Assembly (NCBI GenBank): GCA_030159075.1
Contig: BROG01000972.1
Span: 1 to 64,000 of the forward strand
DNA: 64,000 nt
Source of the DNA: Atrina japonica
Lineage: Eukaryota > Mollusca > Bivalvia > Pterioida > Pinnidae
Direction of reading: 5' to 3'
Shown here: positions 43,096 to 54,194 of the stretch, in pieces
Numbering within the stretch: the first letter of the stretch is position 1
Layout of the letters: every line of letters begins with the position of its first letter
Program-made: the position numbers and the translations under genes
The notes under the pieces: model-generated
Told to the model about the DNA's origin: nothing
Seen by the model: only the letters and a program-made list of their open reading frames with translations
Database searches by the model: none

Positions 43096-43267
43096 GCAAC
43101 AGTGGTGAAGAGAACCCGGTTTCAATATACCAGGCTGGAAGAGACCACCGTCTTAACTGGCAAATTCTGGCACAATATCAGTTAGGTTCCAATGGGACTC
43201 AAACGTGCTTGTCAGAGATGAACAAAGACTTCATGGTTTAATCCACAATGTTGTAACCACTCGTCCG
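43096..43267 (-). mobile_element. SINE family B copy
   Basis: Reads 'acagtggtgaagagaacccg', 'gaagagaccaccgtcttaac' and 'tggtttaatccacaatgttg' then 'taaccactcgtccgcgg', matching the copy at 19804-19992. The A/B boxes are degraded. Confidence 0.6.
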
Positions 43268-43275
43268 CGGAATCC

Positions 43276-43389
43276 TAGGCCGAATTTTCTGCCCCGATTA
43301 TAAGCGATTTTGTGTGTGTGTGTGTGTGGTAAGCTGATTTTGCAACAAACAAAAAATCGCTTAAAATCGGGGCAGAAAGTTCGGCCTAA
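43276..43389. mobile_element. Hairpin MITE with 8-bp target duplication and (TG)n centre
   Basis: Arms 'taggccgaattttctgcccc' and 'ggggcagaaagttcggccta' with 'aagcgatttt'/'aaaaatcgctt' inside and a (TG)n run near the centre. Flanked by cggaatcc (43268-43275) and cggagtcc (43390-43397), consistent with hAT-type insertion. Confidence 0.75.
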
Positions 43390-43397
43390 CGGAGTCC

Positions 43398-44132
43398 AAG
43401 ACCACGTAAAAATTTTAATTTTTTAATAAGTTAATAAAACATACCTTTGTAACAAGTTGAGATGAGTTGACATCCTTTGTGGGTATTCAATTCTCTCCTC
43501 TTTTAAATGTAGAAGGAATCTGGGCTTTAATCCCTAGATCTCTAAGCAGTTCAGGTGAATCCCTGAAACCACGATCCACCACAAACACACATCATGTTCT
43601 TGAACCCATTCTTGTATACAATGCTCTCTATGTTGTTTTTCATAATTTGGTTGAAGATTGCTGTATCATTGTTTTTGTATCAGAAAAGTAAGGGCCAAAA
43701 ATAGACAAGAAACCAGAAATAGCCAGTAGTTGTACATATGACCATAGGTTTCACGGGTGGTCGTCCCTTTTGTAGAAATGCAATCATCACTGAAAAATCA
43801 CGTGACCCGCCATGACAGAACGGTGCCATTGGCGTGGACAGTACTCGTCAGTCCGTTCTTGCCAGTGGTATAAGCTGAAGCTTGAGAATCCTAATCTACT
43901 TCGGGATGTATTCCAAATATTTTTGGTTGATATAAATTTAACTGTGAAGTTACATTTCTTCATCAGTCTGAACCGAATTTTTCAGCTTACAGATGAACTA
44001 ATCGAAAAATCTTTTTTTTTTTCATACAATATCTTACTAGCAACTCCAGATTTGAAAAAAATCATTACAGACCTAATTTCTGTGGAAAGGCTGGGTAAAA
44101 TCGGAGAATTTATGTGGCATATAAAATTCTCC
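43398..44132. other. Intergenic, nothing recognised
   Basis: AT-rich sequence. Open frames at 43467-43691 and 43812-44150 have no recognisable domains, and I do not support them as genes. Confidence 0.5.
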
Positions 44133-44348
44133 GTTTGTTTGTTTGTTTAAGTTTAACGAACCACTCAAGATTCTTTCACTCATATGGAGATGTCACCAAA
44201 TACCGGTGAAGAGCTTCAATTTTTGGCCTATGCTCGGCACTTACGGCAATTGAGCAGTGAGGGTTCTTTTACGTGCCGACACCTACTGCGACGCGGGATC
44301 TCGATTTTTACTCTCACCCGAAGGACAGGAAACCAACCTGCCACCGGT
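44133..44348 (-). mobile_element. SINE family A, 5'-truncated (copy A4)
   Basis: (GTTT)n at the left, then 'aaccactcaagattctttca' and the family body up to 'aggaaaccaacctgccaccg'. The tRNA head is missing and the target duplication is unclear. Confidence 0.8.
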
Positions 44349-44536
44349 TTTACCCAGCGTTTCCACAGGAATTATTACAGACCATGACATTTTATTTTGC
44401 TATGCAGTGCCACTGAATGTACAGGACTGGAGCTTAAAAACCGGAGGTTGGAGTCTTTTGTGTTAGATCATCAGTGACCCGTGGGACTAAAGACTTTGAT
44501 ACCAGTAGATCTATATACACCCTGATATAAATTTAG

Positions 44537-44823
44537 TTTGTTTGTTTGTTTATTGTTGTTTACCGTCCCACTCAAAAATATTTCACTCATATGGAGACGT
44601 CACCAAATGCCGGTGAAGGGCTTCAAATTTTGGCCTATGCTCGGCACTTACGGCCATTTAGCAGTGAGGGTTCTTTAACGTGCCGACACCTACTGTGACA
44701 CGGGACCTCCAGTTTTTACTGGATCATCCGAAAGACAGGAAACCAACCTGTCGCCGGCGGGACTCGAACTCACGACCTCACGATCCAGAGTCGAACGCGC
44801 TACCGACTGAGGCAGGCCGGCTC
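44537..44823 (-). mobile_element. SINE family A, full length (copy A5)
   Basis: Exact 11-bp duplication tataaatttag (44526-44536 and 44824-44834). The tRNA-like head is at the right ('gactcgaactcacgacctca' is the complement of the B box). Oriented minus. Confidence 0.92.
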
Positions 44824-44834
44824 TATAAATTTAG

Positions 44835-46183
44835 AATTCACAGAGTGGGTACGAATACAAAATCTACATGATTTATCTGTTATTATCACGATATACTGGG
44901 ATAACATTTCATGCCTAACCAATGGTTGTGTCGGTGGTGTATGTTAATTGTACTACCTTTGTACTATTTCACATCGTGATTTATGGGTCTATATAATAGG
45001 CGTTATCTTTTGGAATATTTTTCTGACCTCTTATCATGCATCTAGTCAATGTTGGAAATACTCCAGTATTGTCTAGACAACTCATCAGTTTTTATAAATA
45101 CAGGTGACCCTCGATGATTCAAATGTCGAAACCTTGAAGGTTCGTACAGATCCCGATTTTTTTCCTTCATGAATTAATAACATTAACTATTGATCTCTTG
45201 AACATCGAAACCTCAAAGTTCTTGAAACCTTGAAGTCGATTCGGAGTCCCCATTTATATATTCTAGCAAAATTTTCATTCGCAAATGTATCAAAAGGGAG
45301 GTAAGTTTATATCAAGTTTGGAAAAAATGGCCTGTTGGTTTTTGAGAAGAAGTGTGTCGAAAACTTGCGAAAAAATCATACTGAGACGGGATTTATTCCT
45401 CACATATTTGATTTGATTCAAACGGCGCTTCTTTTTACAGGTCAATAAAATCAAAATTCCATCTTCCACCGATCGTTGATGACGTATGCTGTGATTGACG
45501 TTTTTGTATTAATTTTCACTTGACAATGGACGTGATGTGTTTCTGTTATTCAACGCTATTATTGACGTAATCATAAAAACGAAGGAAATATAATATATTA
45601 TGAACTCTGTGTTCTGTGTTAACATTCTACCATAGCATAAATATACTTCGTAATATTATACATGTAGATTATTTATATATTTTCAATCATAAGTATTTAC
45701 TCACTCGCCCTTATTTAGTTCCATCAATGTAAACATACAGTATAGTGACAATAATCAGTATAAGTTTTAGTTTTCTCTATATATTTCATATAAATCTGCA
45801 AAATTTCAAAACATTCATGTTTGATAAGTCATTTCTAAACCAATTTTTGTAAAACTTGTACCATAAAGCTGAAAATATTTAACAATTCCATTGTGTATTA
45901 GCTCATAATGTTCAAATTTTCTGTCTTCAAGATTCAGGAATTTTAACAGAAAATTAATATTTTTATGTCATAATTCCCTATTTACACATTGGAAAAGAGA
46001 CATTAAAATTGTGTATCCTGCAAAACTCATATGTACTTTAAAACGAAACAATGGAAATATACATCAAAACAAACACAGGAACTTCGAAACATTGATAGAT
46101 GACACTGGACATTTTATAGAAATTAAACAGGAAATGACTGTAATTAAAAAAAATAATAAATGCATTTTTATATGAAAAACAAA

Positions 46184-46214
<31 letters not shown>

Positions 46215-46239
46215 TCACTTTTATCACCCTACTGTACGT
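44835..46239. other. Intergenic, nothing firm recognised
   Basis: AT-rich sequence. 'acaggtgaccctcgatgatt' at about 45101 may be the end of a MITE, but no partner end was confirmed. An (AAT)n run lies at about 46182-46212. Confidence 0.5.
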
Positions 46240-46692
46240 TATATATCACCATTACAAGTTACACGTATCATATACATTATATTTGCTAATTAACTGAGTT
46301 ACAAGTTACACGTATCATATGCATAATATCATTAACTGAGTTGCATAATATTTGCTAATTAACTGAGTTACACGTATCATATACATAATATTTGCTAATT
46401 AACTGAGTTACAAGTTACACGTATCATATGCATAATATTTGCTAATTAACTGAGTTACAAGTTACACGTATCATATGCATAATATTTGCTAATTAACTGA
46501 GTTACAAGTTACACGTATCATATACATAATATTTGCTAATTAACTGAGTTACAAGTTACACGTATCATATACATAATATTTGCTAATTAACTGAGTTACA
46601 AGTTACACGTATCATATGCATAATATTTGCTAATTAACTGAGTTACAAGTTACACGTATCATATGCATAATATTTGCTAATTAACTGAGTTG
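46240..46692. repeat. 47-bp minisatellite, about nine copies
   Basis: Unit 'attaactgagttacaagtta' then 'cacgtatcatatgcataata' and 'tttgcta'. The first units are irregular and the later ones almost identical, with 'atac'/'atgc' variants. Confidence 0.95.
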
Positions 46693-46694
46693 CT

Positions 46695-46950
46695 TAATCG
46701 TCTGTACCAATTGTGACGATGGTTTGCTTCTCACTTTTGTTCATTTGAATTTGATTACGAATTCGCGGCTGTGTGACCGGTCAACAGGGAAATGCTTACT
46801 CTTTCCTGGCACCTGCTCCCACCTCTGTATTTCCAGAGGCCCTAGTTAATGCAATGTTTACAATATGTTTATACTGTCCAATGTTTACCAGATTTGTCTA
46901 TATATCCTGAACGTCCTCAAGATTAATGCTTTGATATCTGTGATGTTGAG
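46695..46950 (+). mobile_element. Naiad 3' tail, diverged (copy P5)
   Basis: Starts 'cgtctgtaccaattgtgacg' directly after the minisatellite and contains 'gtgaccggtcaacagggaaa' and 'cctgctcccacctctg'. It is clearly more diverged than the other tails, so an older insertion or another subfamily. Confidence 0.75.
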
Positions 46951-46952
46951 AA

Positions 46953-47265
46953 GTTGTAATTTTACGGTCGGTATAATAATCTTGTTTGCGATTACTCTGT
47001 TTCACTAGGTGAAATGTTGAGTTGCCTTTCCGTTGCCGGTTGTTGAGATGTCTGTACCAGTTGTGACGAGGATTCGTTCCTCACGTATTTCATTTTGACT
47101 TGACTGTGGACTCACGGGGGTGTGACCGGCCGACAGGGGATTCTTACTCCTCCATGACACCTGATCCCACCTCTTGGTTTCCAGAGGTCCGTGTTTGTCA
47201 ACTTTAACCAGATTTGTATCTATATCCTGGGCATCCTATAGATTTATACTTTGTTGTTTTATATT
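46953..47265 (+). mobile_element. Naiad 3' tail (copy P6)
   Basis: Starts 'attttacggtcggtataata', includes the end of the RT, TGT-TGA, 'gtgaccggccgacagggg' and ends near 'gatttatactttgttg'. It sits directly behind P5. A further short piece of tail end ('gatttatactttgctgtctg') occurs at about 47486-47515. Confidence 0.85.
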
Positions 47266-47707
47266 ATAACGAATACAGCCAATGATATTGATCAACAAAT
47301 TAATAATGATATAAGATATCTAGTCTATGCTAGGATGAAATATGTATACTTCCCTATAGTATACTGGAGCTGCTTAAACACGACTTTTATTAATCCGTCT
47401 TTTTTAAACGATCTATTTTTTTGGCATTTTCAAAATAAAATTATCGAGAATCGCAAACCTTCTTCTTATACATCACATTCTAAAGATTTATACTTTGCTG
47501 TCTGAGATTGTTTATATTGTATCCCTTAGCGGCACATATTGTCGCCACCAGATATTGGTTATTGATCCTCGGGGTATATGATGTTGTAAACAATTACATA
47601 TTATCGTTTTGCAATTTCTTTCCTTGCATATATTGTCATAAGCCGCAATATCCATTCGTAAATCATGGTATATGTTATCGTCTGGCAATTCCCCCGTGTG
47701 TGTGTGT

Positions 47708-47795
<88 letters not shown>

Positions 47796-48382
47796 GTTGT
47801 TTTTATTCTAGTAAAGCCGAATCACACACACATACACACATTCCCTTACATATGTATATCTTGTGGAAGATCTTAACATTTACTATTCATGGCCACGCAT
47901 GGTTTTAAATATAAGCATGCATGTGCATTGTAAGTTTACGTCTGCTCATTTTATACAATAATCGACTACTTCCGTTTTGGTCCACTCTCGAGCTATATCC
48001 GGTATGCGTCAAAGAACACTGATATGATCAGCTTTACAACTTATTTGTTTTTTATGGTGAGACTATAAAACACTTTTCTTTTCTTTTTTCAGATACAGTT
48101 CCTTCCTTATAGTCAACGATAAATGTGATATAGATTCGATAGAACGGTACTCTGATTGTCTGTACTAACCTATAGAGTAATACCGGATAACCGCATTTCC
48201 ACACGAGTAAATTTCAACACAGTAAATTAATTGTTTTAAAAGAATGTTACAATAGTTAACAAAAGTAAGTGATCTATATGTGTCCATATAGAAGTTTTGT
48301 ATCATATGAAGAGCATGACCATCCAAGCTTAAGACCGATGTGTATAAGACAGAAATTAATTATCTAATCTCCACTCTACAGA
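47266..48382. other. Intergenic upstream of the ZIP-like gene
   Basis: AT-rich sequence with a (CT)n microsatellite at 47711-47790 and CACACA at about 47824-47840. No gene was recognised. A splice acceptor ('ctccactctacag') ends at 48380, just before the ZIP start codon, hinting at a non-coding first exon somewhere upstream. Confidence 0.55.
47711..47790. repeat. (CT)n microsatellite
   Basis: Nearly pure TC repeats, about 80 bp, with one 'tgtt' interruption. Confidence 0.95.
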
Positions 48383-49366
48383 ATGGATCCAACAACTACT
48401 GCAAAAATTTCATCGACATTCATTATATTATCCATAACATTAATTTTTGGTGCTCTGCCTGCCATAGTGTTGAAATATCTACAAAAACGAAAAAGTACCG
48501 AATCACGGACGCGTACAGTTTTAAGTTATCTAAACTGTTTTGCGGGTGGCGTATTTTTCGGAACAGCAATGCTTCATCTTTTTGCTGAGTCAGACAAAGA
48601 TGTCCGAGAAGCACTCGATATTGATTACCCGATAGCAGAATTAACCGTAAGCGGAGGGTTTTTCCTGATACTTTTTTTAGAAGTATTGGTAATGAAGATT
48701 ACCAGCCGTGCAAAAATCAAATCACGTGACACAGTCAATGTATCTAAATATGGAACAATTGTAACAGAAAACCAAGAGCAGGAAGTTAATTTGGATGACG
48801 ATCTTACACCTTGCATTCCTGAGACACGAACAGAATATAATGGCGCTGAAAAGAATGCAGAAACATTTGTTAATTCAACCGGAAGTCATGACGACGTCAT
48901 CATATCGTTGACTGAAAAACCTACATTTCTTAGGAGCGTTGTACTTGTTTTAGCATTTTCCGTGCACTTTATCTTTGAAGCATTGGCCGTAGGACTACAG
49001 GCGGAAGAAAGTGACGTATGGACAATTTTACTGGCCATTTCACTCCATAAATGTATAGTGGCGTTTAGTGTCGGACTGCAAATACGTCAACTTCTAGTTC
49101 TATGGAAATTTCTTCTTTTTGTTGTGTGTTTTTCTGTCATTTCCGCGGTGGGCGTGCCGATCGGTATAGCCGTGTCTGGTGTTTATGACAAGGATTCGGG
49201 CGTAACGGCGCTCTTACTGTGCGTTGCAACAGGCACATTTTTCTATGTAACATTCTTTGAAATTATACAAAAGGAATTTAACAACGATCATAGCATCATT
49301 AAGTTTCTAGTATGCATATCTGGGTTTGCTTTGATTGGTGTGTTTATGCTATTCGATGCAGACTGA
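48383..49366 (+). CDS. ZIP-family (SLC39A1/2/3-like) metal ion transporter
   Basis: A 327-residue membrane protein expected to bring Zn2+ or similar ions into the cytosol. Eight hydrophobic segments are visible at about 9-30, 47-68, 83-104, 184-206, 214-232, 240-262, 272-294 and 304-324. TM2 has CFAGGVFFGTAMLHLFAE. TM4 has SVHFIFEALAVGLQ and TM5 has AISLHKCIVAFSVGLQ, the paired His/Glu and His sites of the ZIP metal path. The family usually has Gly after the TM4 Glu (HSxFEG); here it is Ala. The loop between TM3 and TM4 (about 105-183) is acidic, not His-rich. The coding region has no introns; a 3' splice acceptor two bases before the ATG suggests a 5' non-coding exon. A poly(A) signal AATAAA lies at about 49552. 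Subfamily from TM4-TM5 pattern; exact orthologue unknown. Confidence 0.88.
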   Translation: MDPTTTAKISSTFIILSITLIFGALPAIVLKYLQKRKSTESRTRTVLSYLNCFAGGVFFGTAMLHLFAESDKDVREALDIDYPIAELTVSGGFFLILFLEVLVMKITSRAKIKSRDTVNVSKYGTIVTENQEQEVNLDDDLTPCIPETRTEYNGAEKNAETFVNSTGSHDDVIISLTEKPTFLRSVVLVLAFSVHFIFEALAVGLQAEESDVWTILLAISLHKCIVAFSVGLQIRQLLVLWKFLLFVVCFSVISAVGVPIGIAVSGVYDKDSGVTALLLCVATGTFFYVTFFEIIQKEFNNDHSIIKFLVCISGFALIGVFMLFDAD

Positions 49367-50029
49367 CCGACTTTTCTGTATACTTTCCGTATTATCATGT
49401 TATAGGTAACGTGTGTATATGTATTCCTTTATTTCACATCTTTTAAAGACTTTCCTCAATTTCTTTTAATATATTTTTTTCATTTCAAATGATTATCACA
49501 TCAGCTGAAAGAAACCAACATCTATTGGATTGTTTTCAAATTTATATCCCCAATAAATATGACAATTGTTGCCTCAGTTTCTCCGAGACTTTTGTAAAAA
49601 TGGCGAATTAAAGATAAGTTATGTTTATCATTTTATTGTAAGAAGTATATTGGCCTATCCTGGTTATTAACATAAACTTGATTGTGATGTATTCATTGTA
49701 TAAATATTAATATCAAATTCGGATATTTACGTTGTAATTTTTGCAAATTCCGACAAAAAGTAAATTTCATTGAAATGTCGTAAAATTATTTATTTCTAGA
49801 TCAAAGTATTTGATATTTATAAAGTATTTGTGAATTATCATTGTACAGGGATCTTCAAACAGATACAACACATATGGTTTTATATCTGTCATTGGGATTT
49901 ACTTTCAGATCATTGTTTTGTCCATTCACCAGGGTGTGCAATATTTGTCCCCTTTTGATATTTAGTCCTTGATCACACGATTTTTGTTCATTGAAAGTTC
50001 TTATAATACAATGCAATACAATATAATAC
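49367..50029. other. 3' flank of the ZIP-like gene
   Basis: AT-rich sequence. 'caataaatatg' at about 49551-49561 supplies a plausible polyadenylation signal about 185 bp after the stop. Nothing else was recognised. Confidence 0.5.
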
Positions 50030-50112
50030 AATACGGGTTCGTTCCACGGATTGGACAGGGGAGTATGTGAGATGGTATGGCGGTTGCCAGGTCGGACAGT
50101 GGGTGTTCTCCG
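50030..50112 (+). mobile_element. SINE family C fragment
   Basis: 'gggttcgttccacggattgg' holds a B-box-like start, then 'acaggggagtatgtgag' and 'ggtgttctccgggtg', resembling 32440-32540. It runs directly into the 17-bp minisatellite. Confidence 0.45.
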
Positions 50113-50114
50113 GG

Positions 50115-50430
50115 TGATTGTGTCAGTCCTATGATGGCGTAAATCCTATGATGGTGTCAGTCCTATGATGGTGTCAGTCCTATGATGGCGTTGGTTTATA
50201 TGATTGTGTCAGTCCTATGATAGCGTAAATCTTATGATGGTATCAGTCCTATGATGGTGTCAGTCTTATGATGGTGTCAGTCCTATGATGGCGTAAATCC
50301 TATGATGGTGTCAGTCCTATGATGGCGTTGGTTTATATGATTGTGTCAGTCCTATGATAGCATAAATCTTATGATGGTGTCAGTCCTATGATGGTGTCAG
50401 TCTTATGATGGTGTCAGTCCTATGATGGCG
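50115..50430. repeat. 17-bp minisatellite
   Basis: About 18 units of 'tcctatgatggtgtcag' with variants ('gatggcgtaaa', 'gattgtgtcag'). A longer sub-block of about 120 bp ('atggcgttggtttatatgat' ...) is itself repeated, giving a higher-order pattern. Confidence 0.92.
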
Positions 50431-50977
50431 TCAATTATATGTTGCCGTTCATTTTTTTAACCTCACATTGATACTCAGTAGTACCAATAAAAGGCTCTTG
50501 TATTGTTTATAAACAAAAATGGAATATTGTTCCTCAATAAGTGAATAAATAAACAATTCTTTATCCATTGAGTTTCGTCATTTTATTGTGCATTATTCTT
50601 CACTTTCCATACAAACAATTGTTAAGAGTGGTACACAATGTATATTTTCACTTTCCATACAAACAATTGTTAAGAGAGGTACACGGTGTATATTTTACCA
50701 AGCTTGACAGTGTTACTTTGACTATGTGTTGTAAATTGACTATATCAATAGCTTTCCATAAAGTTTGACATTTTTTGACTTGTGCTATCGACTTACAACA
50801 TTATAATACTGGTATCTGATATGATGTATTGTCATTCCAGATAACAGAATACAAAATTACACTCGTATTTTCAGATAAACATACGCAGAATTTGGACAAG
50901 AGAAAATTGTAGCCGCGGTTTATTAAAAGTGACATCTAATACACTATCAGTATGTTGGAATTGTGTTGTATGTTTCA
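50431..50977. other. Intergenic, nothing recognised
   Basis: AT-rich sequence with a short direct repeat ('ttcactttccatacaaacaa' at about 50600 and 50648). No gene. Confidence 0.5.
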
Positions 50978-51356
50978 GTTTTACGGTCAGTATAATAGTC
51001 TTGTTTGTGATTACTCTGTTTCTCTAAGTGAAATGTTGAGTTGCCTTTTCGTTGCTGGTTGTTGATACGTCTGTACCAATTGTGACGAGGATTCGTTCCT
51101 CACGTATTTCATTTGGATTTGACCGTGCACTCACGGGATGGGGTGTGACCGGTCGACAGGGGATGCTTACTCCTCCATGGCACTTGATCCCACCTCTTAA
51201 TCTCCAGAGGTCCGTGTTTGTCAATTTTTACCAGATTTGTATCTACATCCTGGATATCCTAAAGATTTATACTTTGGTATCTGAGATTTTAACCAGATTT
51301 GTATCTACATCCTGGATATCCTAAAGATTTATACTTTGGTATCTGAATTTTTATAT
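50978..51356 (+). mobile_element. Naiad 3' tail with duplicated terminus (copy P7)
   Basis: Contains the RT end, TGT-TGA, 'gtgaccggtcgacagggg', then 'accagatttgtatctacatc' to 'tttggtatctgagatttt'. A block of about 58 bp then repeats once, ending 'ctgaatttttatatta'. Frame is lost shortly after the TGA. Confidence 0.85.
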
Positions 51357-51359
51357 TAT

Positions 51360-51532
51360 ATGATGGCAATCGGTTTATAATAATGGAGGAGTGAACGTGA
51401 CTTCAATATACCCGGAAGAAAAAGACCTTCCGCAAGATAACTGGAAAACTTCCAAACAAGATTTAGGTCCCATGTGAGAGACTTCATGGTTTAAAGCGTG
51501 AAGCTCTAACCACTTCACCAAGGATGTCTCAT
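51360..51532 (-). mobile_element. SINE family B copy
   Basis: Reads 'atggcaatcggtttataata', 'gaagaaaaagaccttccgca' and 'taaccacttcaccaagg', the complement of the family body and tRNA-like head. It is directly behind the Naiad tail at 50978. Confidence 0.6.
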
Positions 51533-51654
51533 ATTACCATTATGAATTTGAATTTAAGTTTGTCTTACTGTAAAGAAATAAAAGAGTCATAATAAATTAC
51601 ACTGTGTTTTCAACACAAATGTATTTTTCAAACTTTAGAAAACAAATCTGCCTA

Positions 51655-52950
51655 AATGATAATGTATCGTCGGAATCCATATATTAAATATAAAAAATCT
51701 GTAGATACCAAAGTATAAATCAATACAATGTCCAGGACATAGATACAAATCCGGTAAAAATGGACAAACACGGACCTCTGGAAACCAAGAGGTGGGATCA
51801 GGTGCCATGCAGGAGTAAGCATCCCCTGTCGGCCGGTCACACCCGCCGCGAGTCCACAGTCAAGTCCAATGAAATACATGAGGATTGAATCCTCGTCACA
51901 ATTGGTATAGACATCTCAACAACCGCCAACGAAAAGGCAACTCAACATTTCACTTAGTGAAACAGTGAAATCGCAAAGAAGATTATTATACCGACCGTAA
52001 AATTTCCGGAACGTTGATATTAAACGCGATTTTCGTTATCCCTGTGTCAATAATTTGTCAGTGAGTAGTTTACCTCTGTATATGAAATATTCATATGTTG
52101 TACAAGCCCTGGCATATCGGATCATTTGTGAAATATAAACTCCAAATGCTGGTGACTGAGGGATATTACTACTTAAATGTGGAAAATTTACGATTGGAAA
52201 GCCGAAATCGTCGCGTTTGTCTCCATAGCTTAGTTGCCAATTTCCGTCTGTGTCTATATTAAGTAAAATGTCTAAGTATGAAGCGTGTGTGCAGATTCTG
52301 TTGTATCTTTAAATTGTAGTTCGCTGGGATATATCGCTTTGACATATCTGTAGAAAATGGTCATTATTAATTGACAAAACGTCGTCTATATATCTAAATG
52401 TCAAATTAAAGGACAACGCTAACTTTTTCCCTTTTTTTTTTTTTTGGATTCAGCAGTTTCTGAATGAATTCTACTTCGTATGAAAAAAGGAACAGGTCGA
52501 CCAATAAAGGGGCACAATTGGTTCCCGACAGTTTGCTGAAAGACCACGTCTCCGCACATTATAAATATATTGTCCATCAGAAATTCCAGCATGTTTTTTT
52601 ATCAACTTCAGTATATTTATGTGTAGAATCAGAGTGGTGTTGGACAAAATAAGTATCGTGATAGCCAATCACTAGATATCTAAATTTTCGGGTACAACCT
52701 TTAGTGAAAAAAAAGTTGTCTGTGATGCCAAAAAGTTTTTCTTTTAATTTTTTATGTGGAATAGTTGTGTAAAGAGTAGAGAAGTCATATGTTTTGATAC
52801 TGTGAATTCCAGAAAAATTGTGTGCCTTCAAATTTTCTAAAAGCTGTTTTTGATTAATTTTAAGTATCCACATCTGATTTACACCGCTTCTGGAATAAGC
52901 AACTGTACAGTATTGTTAAAGTTTCTCCTTAACGGTTATCAATATCTTGC
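51655..52950 (-). pseudogene. Naiad retroelement, RT to 3' tail (copy P8)
   Basis: Read on the minus strand: SRSGVNQMW, KTYDFSTLYTTIPHKKLKEK, RYLVIGYHDTYFVQHHSDST, an RT palm region, the catalytic FRYIDDVLSINN (about 52390), SYLDILLNI, then FVGGC, TGA, and a tail that stays open for about 100 further codons (CDED..., GLDCG, TGRQGMLTPAWHL). It is 5'-truncated inside the RT and broken by several frameshifts, notably at the T-run near 52430. The RT has the YxDD core needed for catalysis, but the copy is dead. Confidence 0.85.
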
Positions 52951-53814
52951 ATTAATTTTTAAACATACACATCATGATTGATCTTTATTTTTGTAACTAT
53001 ACGTGTACTAATTTATCTGCTACACAAAATTCGAGCAGTTCAAAAATGAAATGTCATTTTCAAATCGAGTTAAAGGGTCAAAGGACAATTCTGCATTTTG
53101 AAAAAAAAACATTTCAATCTGCCCGGACTGGATATAATTTTAGCACAACTCTGTATGTGTATGTGTGAATGTCTTTGCGTATGTATGCATGTATGTATGT
53201 ATGTATGTATGTATGTATGTATGTATGTATGTGTGTGTATGTGTGTGTGTATGTATGTATGTATGTATGTATGTATGTGTATGGCTGTATATATGCGTAT
53301 GTATATATGTGTATGGATGGAGTAAACGATATTTCCTTACACTCTTTAGCTGAATGATTGAATATATAATATTTATTTTGGAAATGTACAATATGTATGT
53401 TGAAACTGCAAAATAGTGTGAGGAGGAGGGGTGAAAGTGGATGTAACAGTCTTGTCTCGTCTTTAATATATGTTATAAAAAGGTATCCAACAATGGCTAA
53501 AATGAATGTAGCAGTGTGTACCAGTGCCAAACTATACATGTACAATAATAGACCGGGCACTCATTATGTAAGGAGGTGATCTTGGAGCAACCCAACTCTA
53601 GCACCTTATTGTCTGGGTACCAATAAAAAAAATAATTTTAGGACAACTAAATAACCACATTACATTGCGTTAACATGAAGTCTACACTGCCACACAAATA
53701 TATTTTGAGTTATAAAACATACTTAATGTCTATATAATTCACCACTCTTAAAGGGTATTAGCTCTGTGTGTGTTTTTTCTTCTATATTTCTTTCCCCCTT
53801 TTTATTACAATAAC
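52951..53814. other. Intergenic with a (TATG)n microsatellite
   Basis: A (TATG)n/(TG)n tract lies at about 53180-53315. Open frames across it encode YVCM-type repeats only. No gene was recognised. Confidence 0.7.
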
Positions 53815-54194
53815 AAAAAATAGATATACACAGGCATATAAATTTTTAAATTCCTATACAACTAGTGAAAATTGTATGAGAAACCAAGGTCTGGCACTTT
53901 GATTAACTCAATTTTACTATTTGTAGGCCTATATGAATACCAGTACGGAAGCCTATAAGGGTCACTCTGAAAAGAAAAAAAAATATTTATGTCGTTTTAA
54001 CGCGTTAATTTTCTTGTTAAAACGCGGTAGTTATCTCGTTAAAACGCGTTATTTATCTCGTTAAAACGCGATAATTATCTCGTTAAAACGCGATAATTAT
54101 TTCGTTAAAACGCGTTATTTATCTCGTTAAAACGCGTTATTTATCTCATTAAAACGCGATAATTATCTCGTTAAAACGCGTTAGTTATCTCGTT

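Noticed and set aside
43812..44150. A 112-codon open frame
   Set aside because: No signal peptide, domain or codon pattern was recognisable, and its end runs into a SINE.
53098..53560. Open frames over the (TATG)n tract, including a 148-codon minus-strand frame
   Set aside because: Composition is dominated by microsatellite-encoded YIHT/YVCM repeats, with no domain or splice support.
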